This document shows, piece by piece, positions 12,001-23,590 of a DNA stretch of 64,000 nt. The notes beneath the pieces were generated by a model. It had not been told where the DNA came from, searched no databases, and worked only from the letters and a program-made list of their open reading frames with translations. The stretch lies in assembly GCA_950097015.1 (NCBI GenBank), contig CATNEN010000011.1, positions 310,001 through 374,000 on the forward strand, given 5' to 3'. The position numbers and the translations under genes were made by a program. Source of the DNA: Macrostomum hystrix. Lineage: Eukaryota; Platyhelminthes; Macrostomidae. The first letter of the stretch is position 1, and each line of letters opens with the position of its first letter.

Positions 12001-14017
12001 TACGGCAATCGGCCGACGACGGCTAGCAGGCAGGAGGGAGCCAGACAGGCGCTGGGACAGGTCAGTGAGCCAGATCCCTGACTTCAATTTCGTGTGTACG
12101 AGCGTATCATCTGGGCTACACTAATAATCTTAGTTGCTCTCTTTGAATTGGATTTGAGCAAGGCATTCAATTATGGTTTTGGGTGCTGCCACACTTCAGG
12201 TCCTTCGCGAGCAGGACGACGAACGGCACATGCCATCGGGCTTGGACGCGCACGTCTGGCAACGATTCTGTCAGCTGCGCAGAAACAAGCGGGAGAAGGA
12301 ACTGCTAGTTGCCGACATGACCCTGGCATTGTCAGAGTTCCAGGCCTTTGTTACCAAGCGAGAGTCCGAGTACAATCAGCTGCAGGCTGATGCTGAGAAC
12401 CTCAAGCTGCTACAGGTGAGAGCAACTCAGTGATAATCACTTACGCTCGTGATCACACGATGCATATCAGCTGGGATCAGTTAGACTTTTGGTGTGTGCT
12501 ATGCATTTTGGTGGGAACAATCGAATCACCCCGTTGCATTCGCTCAAATCCTTCTCAGGAACAGCTGGCCAATCAGCACGCCCAGTTCTCCAACAATCTG
12601 GAAGTGCAGCTGCTGGTGAGGCAGGGCCAGGTCGAGGTTGAACCACGTGATGATTTCATCATCGACTTTGCCGATAGCCTGCTGCTCAGTCGCAGCGTTG
12701 TCGAGGATCTTAACAGCAAGATCAAGACGCTGGGCGAGGCGAAAGTGCGTTTCATGGAAGAGGCGAAAGATTCGAAGAAGACCTTCCGCCGGCTGGAGTG
12801 GGAGCTGCGGGGCATGCGCATGGATGCAGAGGATCTCATCAATAAGCTGCGCGATGTCAATAGCTTTAAGATTACGCGCGAGATACAGAGAGTGAGTTCA
12901 CGCTGTGGTACCCGGAGAATCTTGTACGTAACGATCGGTGGATTTGAACTCTAAACTAATTTAAGCTGCGCTGCGTCATTTGCCGATTTCAGTACCTTTC
13001 AACTGAGGACTATGACGGATTGATCAACAGTGAGATACAGAAGCTTGACCAAGCTATTGAGCTTATGAAGAAGGTTGGTTTGTATAATAAATATATAGTT
13101 CATAATTCACGTAAGCGCCTTAATAGCTCATATTGTGTAACCACAAACAAGCCATAGAGGGTTGATTTGCAAAGCGGACACGACTCGACTCGATCACATC
13201 ACGGACCACGAGGTCGAATCCGCGGCCAAGTGATAAGGGGTGCTGTTGCTGAGGAAGGTTGGAAGAGTTGACATGCAATTATAGACATGTTTACCAACCC
13301 CTAAGGCACAATGCACACTGCCTGACAACCAAAATGTCTGGGCAGATTTTTTTTCTAAACTAGCCGCGAGTTACTGTACAGCCGAGAGTCGGTGCCAACA
13401 GTCTTCTTAAAAATATTTATCAAGAATTTTCTACGGACCCATAACTTCCACTCACAAACCACCGTTGCAGCATCATGCCAAGATGCTGGAGTTGAAGCAG
13501 GCCAGGCTCAAGGAGCTCACGGAGGTGAAGTCCGGAGCTTTGACGGCTAAGAATGAGCGGCTGGACGCTGAACTCGAGGACATGAATGTGGGAGTCAACG
13601 AGCGGGTGCACATCGAGGAGACCAACGGTGAGTTCTGTTAAAGTGAGAGGAAATTAGACAATAACAGTGTAGATAGGACGAGTACATAGGAGCTGGATGT
13701 AGAGGGACAAGAGAGAGAGATACAGGCGCGATTGCGCGAAAATCAAGCTAGTTGGAATAAAAAGGCTGATATAAATAAGAATGGAAAATATAGAATTTGC
13801 GGAACTTTCAAGGCCAAACCTATACAGAAAATATCAACTCATTCCAGCCGAGAAGCGGGATGAGTCCTATGCAGCCAAGAAGCGCTATGAGCAAATCCTG
13901 CAACGCCAGCGCCTGGTGGACCTGGCGAAAGCACAGGCCAAAGAGGTGGCCGTCCTGCGCGCTGAAGTGGAACGCCTGCGAATGCGGACCTTCCCAGCGC
14001 TGGTGCACACCAAGTAG
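3..14017 (+). CDS. CFAP43: Cilia- and flagella-associated protein 43 (5' partial)
   Basis: CFAP43 (WDR96) is an axonemal protein that with CFAP44 forms the tether/tether-head complex at the base of inner-arm dynein f. The exons I assign are 3-140, 233-595, 839-922, 1228-1630, 1724-1905, a run of small exons 2028-3919, 4152-4358, 4820-4996, 5216-5343, 5493-5922, 6113-6385, 6619-6699, 7285-7360, 9375-9466, 9928-10341, 10703-10825, 11360-11745, 11958-12060, 12200-12415, 12559-12891, 12993-13073, 13471-13627 and 13848-14017. Phases agree throughout and give about 1648 residues. The first part holds WD-type blades (for example [14 protein letters not shown]). The rest is coiled coil with family blocks such as [20 protein letters not shown] and the C-terminal [15 protein letters not shown]. 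By comparison with human CFAP43 roughly 270 N-terminal residues lie before the window. One intron starts with GC. The tiny exon 3391-3411 is uncertain because its donor is weak. Confidence 0.93.
2028..3919 (+). other. Cluster of symmetric micro-exons in CFAP43
   Basis: Nine short segments flanked by AG and GT lie in a row: 2028-2069, 2203-2229, 2357-2386, 2520-2555, 2728-2778, 2965-2985, 3202-3252, 3391-3411 and 3869-3919. Each is 21 to 51 nt, each length is a multiple of three, and each joins its neighbours in phase 0. Together they encode a charged linker of about 110 residues inserted between WD-like blades where human CFAP43 has no obvious counterpart. The donor of 3391-3411 (gtcccg) is poor, so that member is doubtful. 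Confidence 0.7.
7361..9374 (+). other. Large CFAP43 intron, mostly unannotated
   Basis: This two-kilobase intron contains an imperfect inverted repeat at about 7893-7969 (agtaattaccat against atggtaattact) and a complete SINE at 8745-9037. I see no coding exon in the remainder. The open frames there have no recognisable protein content. Confidence 0.6.
8745..9037 (-). repeat. tRNA-derived SINE, family A, near complete
   Basis: Read on the minus strand from 9036 it begins with a tRNA-like head. This has an A box (TAGCCTAGTGG) and a B box (GGTTCGATTCC) at the right distance, so it could drive RNA polymerase III. The body carries the motif cagctgggtgaactg followed by aagtgtcttgct, resembling the conserved central domain of broadly distributed animal SINEs. 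The copy lies in a CFAP43 intron in antisense orientation. Confidence 0.85.
9624..9722 (-). repeat. SINE family A fragment
   Basis: A fragment matching the central part of family A (taagtgtcttgctgaaggacac, shared with 8927-8955) continues into a degraded head. It lies in the next CFAP43 intron. Confidence 0.6.
10866..11158 (-). repeat. tRNA-derived SINE, family A, diverged copy
   Basis: This has the same order of blocks as the 8745-9037 copy: cgccgcagctattgcgc, acacccaccca, aagtgtcttgct and gagattcgaactcc. The last is the complement of a tRNA B box. It is antisense within a CFAP43 intron and more mutated than the first copy. Confidence 0.75.
13150..13350 (+). repeat. SINE family B, diverged copy
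   Basis: The segment begins with a tRNA-like head (gcaaagcgga, then gaggtcgaatccgcgg as a B-box-like block). Its tail (cctaaggcacaatgcacactgcctgac) matches the complement of the copies near 27.4 and 37.5 kb. It lies in the CFAP43 intron 13074-13470. Confidence 0.55.
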
Positions 14018-15812
14018 AGTTCGCCAAACACTTCGTTGACTTCTGCTGTGAATTGCACATGGCGGATGACTGCTATGCGATTAGCTTGCGGTGATATAAT
14101 AAGATTTTTTATGCCTCACAAATTTCATACCGACTTCTGGCTCAGTTTTTATGAAAAGAAAAAGTTTCTTATATATTTCGACTTTCTTGACAGCCTCATA
14201 TCCAATATTTAGTAAAAAATACGTCTTATCCCTACGAACCAAGATTTAGATATAAGAAGAAGCTACTCGCTTGTAACCGTGAGTACAAGCGAGCATCGAA
14301 AAATCGTCAAATTCGATAGATTAACTGCTTGGCTGACAAAGCCAGACATGTAAAACATGTTTTAAAACCAGCCATATTCGAACAAGTAAATAAACTAAAA
14401 TAAAATATTGATAATTAGGATTTTCTTTCTTATTTATACAATCAAGCACTGCCTTCTTTGACGCGCTTTTAAAAAACCAACTGCAGAGAAAGAGTGAAAC
14501 CACGTGCAAATTAGATAGATGTGCTTTCCTTCACTGCGATGTAAAGGCCTACCATCATTCAGTGCTATGTCGGGTGTTAGTGGCAGTGGTTAAATTTTGT
14601 TTCAGTTGCAGCAGTTGGCCTATACCATCATTCAATGCGATGTCAACCTACCATACCCCACTGCAAGTTATTAGTATATATTGATAGTGTACAATAGTAT
14701 TCTTAGCTGCTCTGAAGTTTTCCTCATTATATTTTAGGGATGATAAAGCTCAGTATGAATAAACTAAACTTTTGATGGAGCAATAGTTGAAAACACACAC
14801 AGAAACTATTGAATTTGTAATACGCAAAACATGGATTAGACCGAGAAGCTAAAAAACCTGAAATTTCATGATACTTTCAAACGGATAAAGTTGCAATAAA
14901 TCTTAAAACTTTATTTATCAGCATTTACGAGTATATCGTTTAAGACAGTAATAAACTGTCCAGTTATTATAATTTTTGAAACGTTTTGTCTAAATCGGTA
15001 GACTTGACTGAATAAAAAGGTTGCTACAGTTTTACTGAGATATTGTCCGGGAAGCAGCCATAGCATTCTGAGGAAAATTCGAACACTATATCATAAAGCA
15101 CTTATACTAGTAAGTAATGTGTTTTTAGTACAAGCACTAACAGGATTCAGGATATTTTAATCATTTACAAATAGCAATTGTTGTTTTGAATCAGTAAGAC
15201 GACGTTAAAATACGACTAAGTAATAACGAGTAAATGGAAATGTTAAAAACAATCCGAAATCCCTGTTGTTAATGGTAGAGTGATACAACACGCTTCGCGC
15301 ACTCGTGCAGACGTTAACAGCACTTAAAACCAAGTGTTTGACACATTTAAAGTCAATCTAAAAGTCCGGGCTCGTACTATAAAGCTTTCGCTAAGTTCAG
15401 TTTGATCTTAGCTCCTATCTCAGCAGTGTTAAAATTTCAGCTTTATAGTACATGCCCTCTATTTTTTACAAAATATAATCTCACTCGTGTGAATAAACAG
15501 AAGAAACATAACAGCACTAAGCAGGTTTATTTTAACTGATCTTATATTTAGATCTTTTTAGATATCAGGTGGATCTTGACATTCCATCTTAGGCAGTTCT
15601 GTGCCCACCGTCAATTGTAAGCAGTATAAAAAATTGGTTCTAAAAACTATTTTATTCTCAATGAAAATTTCTTTCTGCAGACCCCAAAATGATTTTCGAA
15701 GTACTAAGAAGAGACGGTGGATCTGATATACAAGATGCCTAAATCAGAGAAGTAACCTGATTTGGGCATCCGAGTACAGTGGCAACACAAGACAGACTCG
15801 CGCTAGGCTAGC
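14018..15812. other. Convergent intergenic spacer
   Basis: This AT-rich stretch separates the 3' ends of CFAP43 (+) and PDCD6 (-). A TTTATT at 15651-15656 is an AATAAA polyadenylation signal on the minus strand, about 160 nt past the PDCD6 stop. I see no gene in it. Confidence 0.6.
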
Positions 15813-16463
<651 letters not shown>

Positions 16464-17879
16464 TCAACAAGGGCTGAAAACAGTTAATTTCTCTGTAAAT
16501 TAAGTGATATAATATAAGTGTGACCAACAGCATTTCCTATATTTTCATGCAATAAATCACAACTGAGTTGTGATTTTACAAATTGGTTAAACTGTTTAAA
16601 TAATCTGCCAAACACTCACAATGGTGTGCCATTCGGACAAACAGATGCATGTGCATAAATTAAATATTAATATTTAATAAAACTGAAAATTATTTCTTTT
16701 TCAAGCTAAAGATAGCACTATTGCATTGGGATTAGTCAGGATTAAACTAGTGCTAAACATAAAGACAAATTACTTAAATAGAAAAATGTAAAACCTAAAC
16801 AGGATTTCTTGTAGATAATATTGTAGCACTGGATTTTTCCCTTACGTAACTTTCATTTATCAATGACAAGTAAAATTTCTATAAACTAGTACTCATATTA
16901 AATATGCTCAGTTCAAGTGCAGTACTTGCTCAATCCAGACTGCAATGAAGGCTTGGCTTGCTTAACAATATATATTATATTTTCAATCGAGAAAGCCATT
17001 CTCATTCATATCTGTTCAATTGTGCTGAACATAGGAACTACCAAAATTTATACTGCTAATGATCCCTAGGGGGCCTACCTATATTCCAAATCCTGAATAA
17101 AACTACTTAGAGTAGTTTGAAAGCTTATTCAAGGTAAAATGCCAAAACTAAAAAGAACTTATTGTTAAAAGCAGACTTCAGTAGGTGCAATTCTTATAGC
17201 AGACTTTAGAAACAAAGTTCCTGCAATAAAGTTTGGCAAGCTAATGTGCTACAATCATATTTCTTACAAGAAAACTTTGGCAAGCAAACCTTGGCAAACA
17301 GACAAGAGCAAACAAAATTCTTGTAAGCCAATGTTGTATTAGGGGGCCTACCATATGTCCATGAATTCCCAATTGTCAAGGTATCATTTTGCATAGAAAC
17401 TTCTAGCATTATTGTGCACTTGGCATTTTTAGGAAAAAAACTAAGTTGGCATAAGCATAGGCCTATCATGGGGAAAAGAAGTAAAATTATGTGGCATAGC
17501 ATGGTACAAAAAAGAAGAATTGAAATTGAATTCTTATTGCACTGACTGACTTCATTTTTACTTAGATTTCGAATGATGTCTATAAATAGGGGCTTTTTTT
17601 TCTCTGGGACTCACAGTACAAATTTTAGTACTAGACTTTGGCTCACAAGACACAAAGAAAATTGCATGGTAACACTAAATGTTATAGGGTACAAAATCTA
17701 TAATATTGTATATGATCCCGTTATTGGGAAAAGTTTACAATAAAGATAGGCCTATAAGAATTTTAAGTATAAATTAGAGTTTAATTAAGTAGTATTTCCA
17801 CATTATTAAAAGAGCCCCCAAGTTTTTGTCTCTAGTCTAAGATACATAAATACTAAATAGATATGTTTAAAATTTAGCT

Positions 17880-18210
17880 AGGCAGCCTAGGCCTATGTTC
17901 CCTTAGGCTATAGGCTAGGCCTATACCTATAGTAAAGTTTTAGGCCTATAGTAGAGAATTTATGAAAAAAAACACTTGGTAAGCTGTTTACGGTGTTTAG
18001 GCTAGTTATCTAGACTCAAAAGCTTAACAATTAGGCCTAGGCCTATTATTCCTGGGCCTAGGCCTACAGTCCTACAAAATCATTTGATCAATTCTAGCCT
18101 GGGCTAATAGGCTTCAACCATTAAATCACTCGTACACTTATTCAGTACAAGGACCACTAGGAGTAGAGGAATTTTGATACCACCTAGCACTTGTGCTCTA
18201 GGCCTACAGC
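17880..18210. repeat. TAGGCC(TA)-rich low-complexity stretch
   Basis: The palindromic hexamer AGGCCT, usually as TAGGCCTA, recurs many times in this interval (for example ttaggcctaggcctatt and gggcctaggcctac). Scattered copies extend back to about 17040. There is no fixed period, so it is a motif-rich patch rather than a tandem array. Confidence 0.6.
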
Positions 18211-18570
18211 CCAGGTCCCTGCTGTGCTGTAGTGCACACCCTGGGTGTGCACTACCCAGAGAGGTTGCTGTCCAGAGAACTGATGGCCTGCGCTGGAATT
18301 CCTGACGTGAGTGTCACCCTCCGCTGGCGCCGACAAATGCTGCTGGGCCTCTGCTTGCAGAGTCATGGCCGCGGCGACCAAGTCCCTTTGGCCCTGGCCC
18401 TCCTGCACCAGACGACAGAGCAGAAGCGCCGAAGCTAAGGGCGAACTGTGACGCTGACTGACTGTTTTATGGCTGACTTGCAGGGGCTGGGTCTCAGTCC
18501 CCAGGCCACAGCTGTCTGCGCCTCCCGTCTGTTTCGCGAGCGTGTGTGCGCAAGTGTGCGCCTGCGTGTC
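18180..18570. promoter_or_regulatory. GC-rich island, possible PDCD6 promoter/5' exon
   Basis: This is a sharply GC-richer block inside AT-rich DNA. It lies upstream of PDCD6, whose first coding exon clearly has a splice acceptor before the ATG. Short frames are open on both strands, which is expected from the base composition and not evidence of coding. I infer, without proof, that it contains the PDCD6 start region. Confidence 0.3.
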
Positions 18571-20792
18571 TCGATCTATAGGCCCCTATACCAACTTCTA
18601 GGGGTCCTTGATTCGATGCTCAAATAATCAAATGATTGGTCGTTAAGATAATTTACAATATTTTTGTGTGTTTGCAGTGGAATGTGAGCGAAACCTAAGG
18701 GATGACTCAGACGAATGACAAAACGAGGTGCGTCTTAGGCCCCCGATATTTCGATTCGGATAGTCTTGAAACAAATGACGAATATCAAAACAGAAAAGTC
18801 GCAACAAAAAGCCTCGAAGCAAAGCTAGCTTGCAGAGAAAAAAAGCTATAAAAATAATTTTATATCTTAATATCTTAAATAGTTTGTTTGGAATCTGCTA
18901 CGATAATTTTTCCTAAAGGTTTGTTAAGAATTCTTAACTGCTAATAAGGGTTTTTTAAGGATGGTATTTTCTATGAAATTAAGTAATGTAGCATGGAACG
19001 TTCGGTCGGTCGGTCACACCACAGAATTACTTCATGTTCTGATATAGCAAATGTACACGTCTTTTTTCGTTAATATTACATTACTTTTACTCATAGTACA
19101 CCAATTTCGATATAATCAATTTCGTTTTTTAATAATATTATTTAATATTAGGTTATCATTTTATTAAATCAAGTAAACTTTTACCTAATAAGGCAGCCTC
19201 AGTTAATAGTATTTAAAACAATTATATATATATTGTATTATTAGTAGTTCCTCTCGCTTTTATGAAAAATATACTTAAAATTAGGCACTCGAGCATTTTA
19301 GCCTATAAAACAATCTATGTGTTGTTCAATTTTTAGGCTTGTGTAAAAGCATTTCACAATAGAGTCATTGACAACAAAAATAATAGTAATGATATGTTGG
19401 CTGCAAGTTGCAATCCTGCATCGTAATCATATTTTTCTCTTCAAATTCTTAGTTCCATTTTCTATAACATACTGAATGCTGTATGACTCTCATGAGTGAT
19501 CTTGATTTGATCAATCATCCTTTTTAATCAATTTGATGTTATCATTTGTTTAATTATGCTAGCTTATATCTAGATTAAATGGTGCTTAGGTGTAATTTTC
19601 ACATGCACTCTGCAATTCAATGCAGTTACTATCTTGCTTAAGCAAATTTATATCAATTAATTCAATCAATCATGACTCATGTCTATCTTTAAGCCTGTTT
19701 TTTTGTTTGTTATTGTACTTGTACATAGACTTGGTCATAAAATCATCAATCTGTTAGTATATTTAGTTAAAAGTTAGTAATACTATTATTTTCTAGCAAT
19801 TTTTTATTTGAACAATTTATACTATCTTTAACAGTAGGACTACCAAGCCATTTTGCTGCCTGTTTTGATACCAGGGAGGGAATACCCCCTGAAAATGTTT
19901 TTGCCAGTGCCTGAATGCTTTGGGGGTGACTGATTGGTTGACAGACTAGTCAAGGGTGTCCTGTGGTTGAGCTGCACCTAATAGTTAGACTTGAACAGTG
20001 AAATTAAAGAAATTCGCGTCAGGGTGTCCATAGTGGCCTAGTTCCACCTGTTGTAGCTCTTAAAGGTCTAGATAGATAAGAGAGATAGATCTAGATAAGG
20101 GTTGGTGACCGCTGAAGTTGGAGATGATGCAAGCACATTTGGGTGACATGCTGATAAAGTTTGAAGGTCTGGAAAGGCCGCACTGAGGCACAGTGCAAAT
20201 TCGTGTATAGGGATCTATGAAATGCACTAGCTCTTATGGGAAAAATCGGATCTTCGGCCAGAAACATTAAATATCTCGACAGTCTGAAGAGCTGGTAACT
20301 TGTTTCTTGTTTCAGAAGGTGCGCAACAAAAAGTTGGCCCGTGTTCTTGAGTTTTGTGTGCTTGCAATGTTCAGTTTGGGGGCAGCAAAAAATTGTCAGG
20401 GGGGCCCCTTGGTAGTTCTACTGTTAACATGTTTCTCAAGGAAATTTCAAGCTATACTTATTGTACAACAAGCAAATACTGAATGTATCTAATATCCCAA
20501 GAAATTAGTATTTATTAATTGTGATAGTGTCAATGATTTCTGAATAAATTAATGCTTTGGGTTAGTATTTTCATAGCTTAATATAATGTTGTAGTGTGAT
20601 ATTTGATGGTATTGGGAATACTTATTTGATTTGTTGTCTTTAGATTGGCAACTGTATTTGGATCTTTTTGTATGCCATTACCCTGTCTTAACTCATTAGC
20701 TACCCTTTTAACCTTACAGTTTTTTAGTGATAAGCCAACATAAATATTTCATTGTCAAAAAAATTGTAAATCTATATTAAGCTGTATATAAC

Positions 20793-23158
20793 ATGGCTGA
20801 CAACTTGTGTGAACAACTAAAAAATCTTGTTCTGTATGGCAACTCAAGCACTGCAGAAGAGGCTATCTCTCTCTACAAGTAAGTTTACATGCAATTACTT
20901 AGCGCCTACCTAATATGAAGTATGCAGAAATGGAATATGGCAATATTCCATTTCCATAAGAGCTCAGTTTCAATTTTTAGGCAGTTAGTCGAGATGGATA
21001 AGTCCGATGTTCGTTCCTGCTTTGACCGAATCGATCTTGCCGACTTAGCCCAGCGAGTCGATACTGCTTTGGGCTCATCTTCGGCGGCAGACTCGGCTCT
21101 TGTCGACGCACTACGCGACATTGGCAGCCTCCTGCTTGCGAGCCGGCCGCCCCTGGATCCTCAGGGCGGCGCGTTGTCTGGCCGACGTCAGAAAGAATTT
21201 CTCCGCGCTTTGGACAACTGCTCGGCTGTTGAAGCCAGAGTCTTCTGCGTGCGACGCCTGACGGAGGCAGCGGAGGCCGCTGCAAAAGTGAGGAGGCTGG
21301 CATCCGGGAAGAGTGAAGCTTGAGTCTACTTGTAATTCAGAACTGTTTCCTAAATTTATTTCTCGCTGTTATTAAGGCTGACTCCGACAACGAAGTGCTA
21401 TGGGACCACGGCTTGCTACGTCGACTTGCCGATCTTCTTGGCTCCGGTTGCGGCGAAGGCGACGGTGACGGCGACGATGACGTGTCGTTAGCCGTTGCGG
21501 CGTCCAAATTCTGGCTAGCCGCAGCCTCTGGAGGTCGAAGCAACGGCCTGGATTGCCGGCTGCTCTCTGGCGACTTGTCCAATGTGTTCGCCGATCGGGT
21601 TTGCCGTCGCGACAGCGCCGTTATTCGAATGCGCGGCCTAGAATTGGCGGCCAGACTGGCCACTAGGAACCCCGCCGCGTTGGTTGCCATGGAGAGCACT
21701 GGGCTGCTAAGCAGATTGGCTGACGATGCGTCCGGAGCGGCGGCTGACCCGCTACTCACAGTCAACTGTCTAGAAGTTCTGGGACTGTTGGCCGAATGCC
21801 ATCATGGACTGGCTTGGCTTCAGTGGTCTGTGTTTTATCACCGCTGCTTAAGCATTATCGCACGCTAAATCATTAGTACTGATTTTATTTCCACCGCCAG
21901 GTCAGGCGTCATGACCCGTCTGGACCAACTACTCGCGCCCAACAACATTGATGTAATCGCTGCCCTGCTCCGTCCTCAGCTAATTCGTCTATTCGGACAA
22001 GTGGCAGCAGCTGCCGAATCGCCAGAAGCCGTCCTGTCTGCCTGTCCGGGCTTCTCGGCCAGCTTGCGCGAATCGCTGGCTTCTAGCTCGCCAGACCAGG
22101 ATGTATTCGTTGCCATGGCAACCATCGGTCATATTGGAGCCGCCTCGCTGGCAGGCAAAGTGGCCCTACAAAGCCGGCCGGAGCTGGTGTCGCCTTTAGC
22201 TGAAATTCTGCGCCGCTCGCCTCGCACGGAGCCTCGCTCACGCGCCCTGGCTGCCATCCGGGAGCTGCTGACGGCATGGCCCAGGCTGGAGGAGTCCACT
22301 GTGACTGCTGAGCGCCTCTGGTCCGGGCCGCTGCATCTACGCCTGGCTGAGATTGACAAATTAGCTAGAGTGCCGTTTCCTGAAATTCGATTTGAGGCGA
22401 TGAGCTTGCTGGCAACTATTGCTGAGCAGGTTAGTTGATGCCGTGCACTAACACTAGGCTGTCGCAACAAAATTTGCCTAGAAAAGGCACCCTATATGAA
22501 ATATCCCAATTATAATAGTCACAATATTTGCAGGCAATATGTGGGCACTGAAGTCTTGTTTTCTGAGAGTCGACACATCCCTCCAGCATAGCTGAATTCG
22601 CCCATTCCGCCAACTACTGAACACACATTAGCACACCGGTTACCTACCTGGTCCGACTCGCACAGGTGTCTTTTTCCTACAGAGAGCAATTTAAACTATG
22701 CTTTAAGGAGTTGGCACTCTAGGGCGTGAATTACACTTCAAGCACTCCACCTTTGCCTAAAACCGCTGATTTGAAGTCAGGGACTTCAGTGCGATAGTCA
22801 AACACGGTACCACATCACCATTCAGCTGCATGCTGCACCCTAACTGCTTTTCATCTTTGTTAATCTATTGTTTCCACGTTTCTATGCAACTTTCCCAATT
22901 TATTGCTATTCACAGGACTGGGGTGCCAGGTTAATCTCTGCGGAGCCAGGCCTCATAGACTTCTTATTGGACCGGAATGCAGAGTCCAGTCACGAATCTG
23001 CAGTCCGCAAGTTTGCCATAGTGGAATCCGCCTGCCGCTGTCCCGGCTTTGCTAGCGGAGTGTTCGATAGTGCTACGCAGCTGCGGCTGCGGCTGCATCT
23101 CAAGCTGGGCGTCTATTATGCCCCGGCTCAGGCCAATGTGGCCACCGAGGATGCTTGA
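20793..23158 (+). CDS. PSMD5: 26S proteasome assembly chaperone PSMD5 (S5b)
   Basis: PSMD5 is an ARM/HEAT-type chaperone that helps assemble the 19S regulatory base and restrains the assembled 26S proteasome. Five exons (20793-20878, 20981-21287, 21377-21825, 21901-22429, 22916-23158) join in agreeing phases and encode 537 residues, against 504 in human. The C-terminal third carries the clearest match: FPEIRFEAMSLLATIAEQ is followed by a short segment with DWGARLIS, then FLLDR, then the LRLRLHLKLGVYY end. The N-terminal half is diverged and has an acidic Gly/Asp-rich loop near 21440-21490. A polyadenylation signal AATAAA lies at 23389-23394. The DLK-like kinase gene follows in the same orientation. 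Confidence 0.9.
22560..22810 (-). repeat. SINE family B, diverged copy
   Basis: Blocks such as cccattccgccaactactga and cacacattagcacac, followed by a gttggcactct-like block and a tRNA-like end, parallel the better preserved copies at 27299-27547 and 37391-37733. It lies in the last PSMD5 intron. Confidence 0.5.
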
Positions 23159-23272
23159 AGATTATTGAAAATAACTGCTCGCAACACATGATTAGGAGTT
23201 CAGTCCTCAGCTTTTAGTTATCAGTTTCCTGTCATATCCTTTTGTATCCTGTAAAATATTCGCTAAGTGCGG

Positions 23273-23288
23273 ATGCATTTTCGACTCG
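23273..23288 (+). other. Candidate first coding exon of the DLK-like gene
   Basis: ATGCATTTTCGACTCG is followed by a gtagtt donor and ends in phase 1, exactly what the acceptor before 23591 needs. It would add MHFRL to the protein. Against it, it lies upstream of the likely PSMD5 polyadenylation signal at 23389. The alternative is initiation at the internal ATG 23728 on a spliced or trans-spliced leader. Confidence 0.3.
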
Positions 23289-23590
23289 GTAGTTAATGTA
23301 AGCACAAAAAGTCGTATTTTTTATAACTACAGTGCCACTGTCTCGTAAACCCGGAAAAATTTTTTCCAGTTCAGTAAAAAGCTGACAGAATAAACGATTA
23401 TAACTGCCTGCATTCAAGAAACTGTATTCTGGAAAGGTTTTCATTCTTTTGAAACAAAAGCTTAGTAAATATAAGTTTATTACTCATGCATATATTAAAT
23501 AATAATAAATAGGGAGAAGATATTAAACTATTAAACTACCAGATAACTTTCGACAGTTACTAAATTTCTCGATTTCTCACCGCACTTCAG

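Larger units (their letters stand above)
16476..20792. other. Intergenic region between divergent PDCD6 and PSMD5
   Basis: Mostly AT-rich with no supported coding exon. It holds a stretch with many TAGGCC motifs (about 17040-18210) and a GC-rich island at about 18180-18570. That island could contain the promoter or untranslated first exon of PDCD6. No known element was recognised in 18600-20790. Confidence 0.5.

Noticed and set aside
18184-18438. Small overlapping ORFs on both strands
   Set aside because: GC-rich island effect. No homology and no Kozak or splice support.
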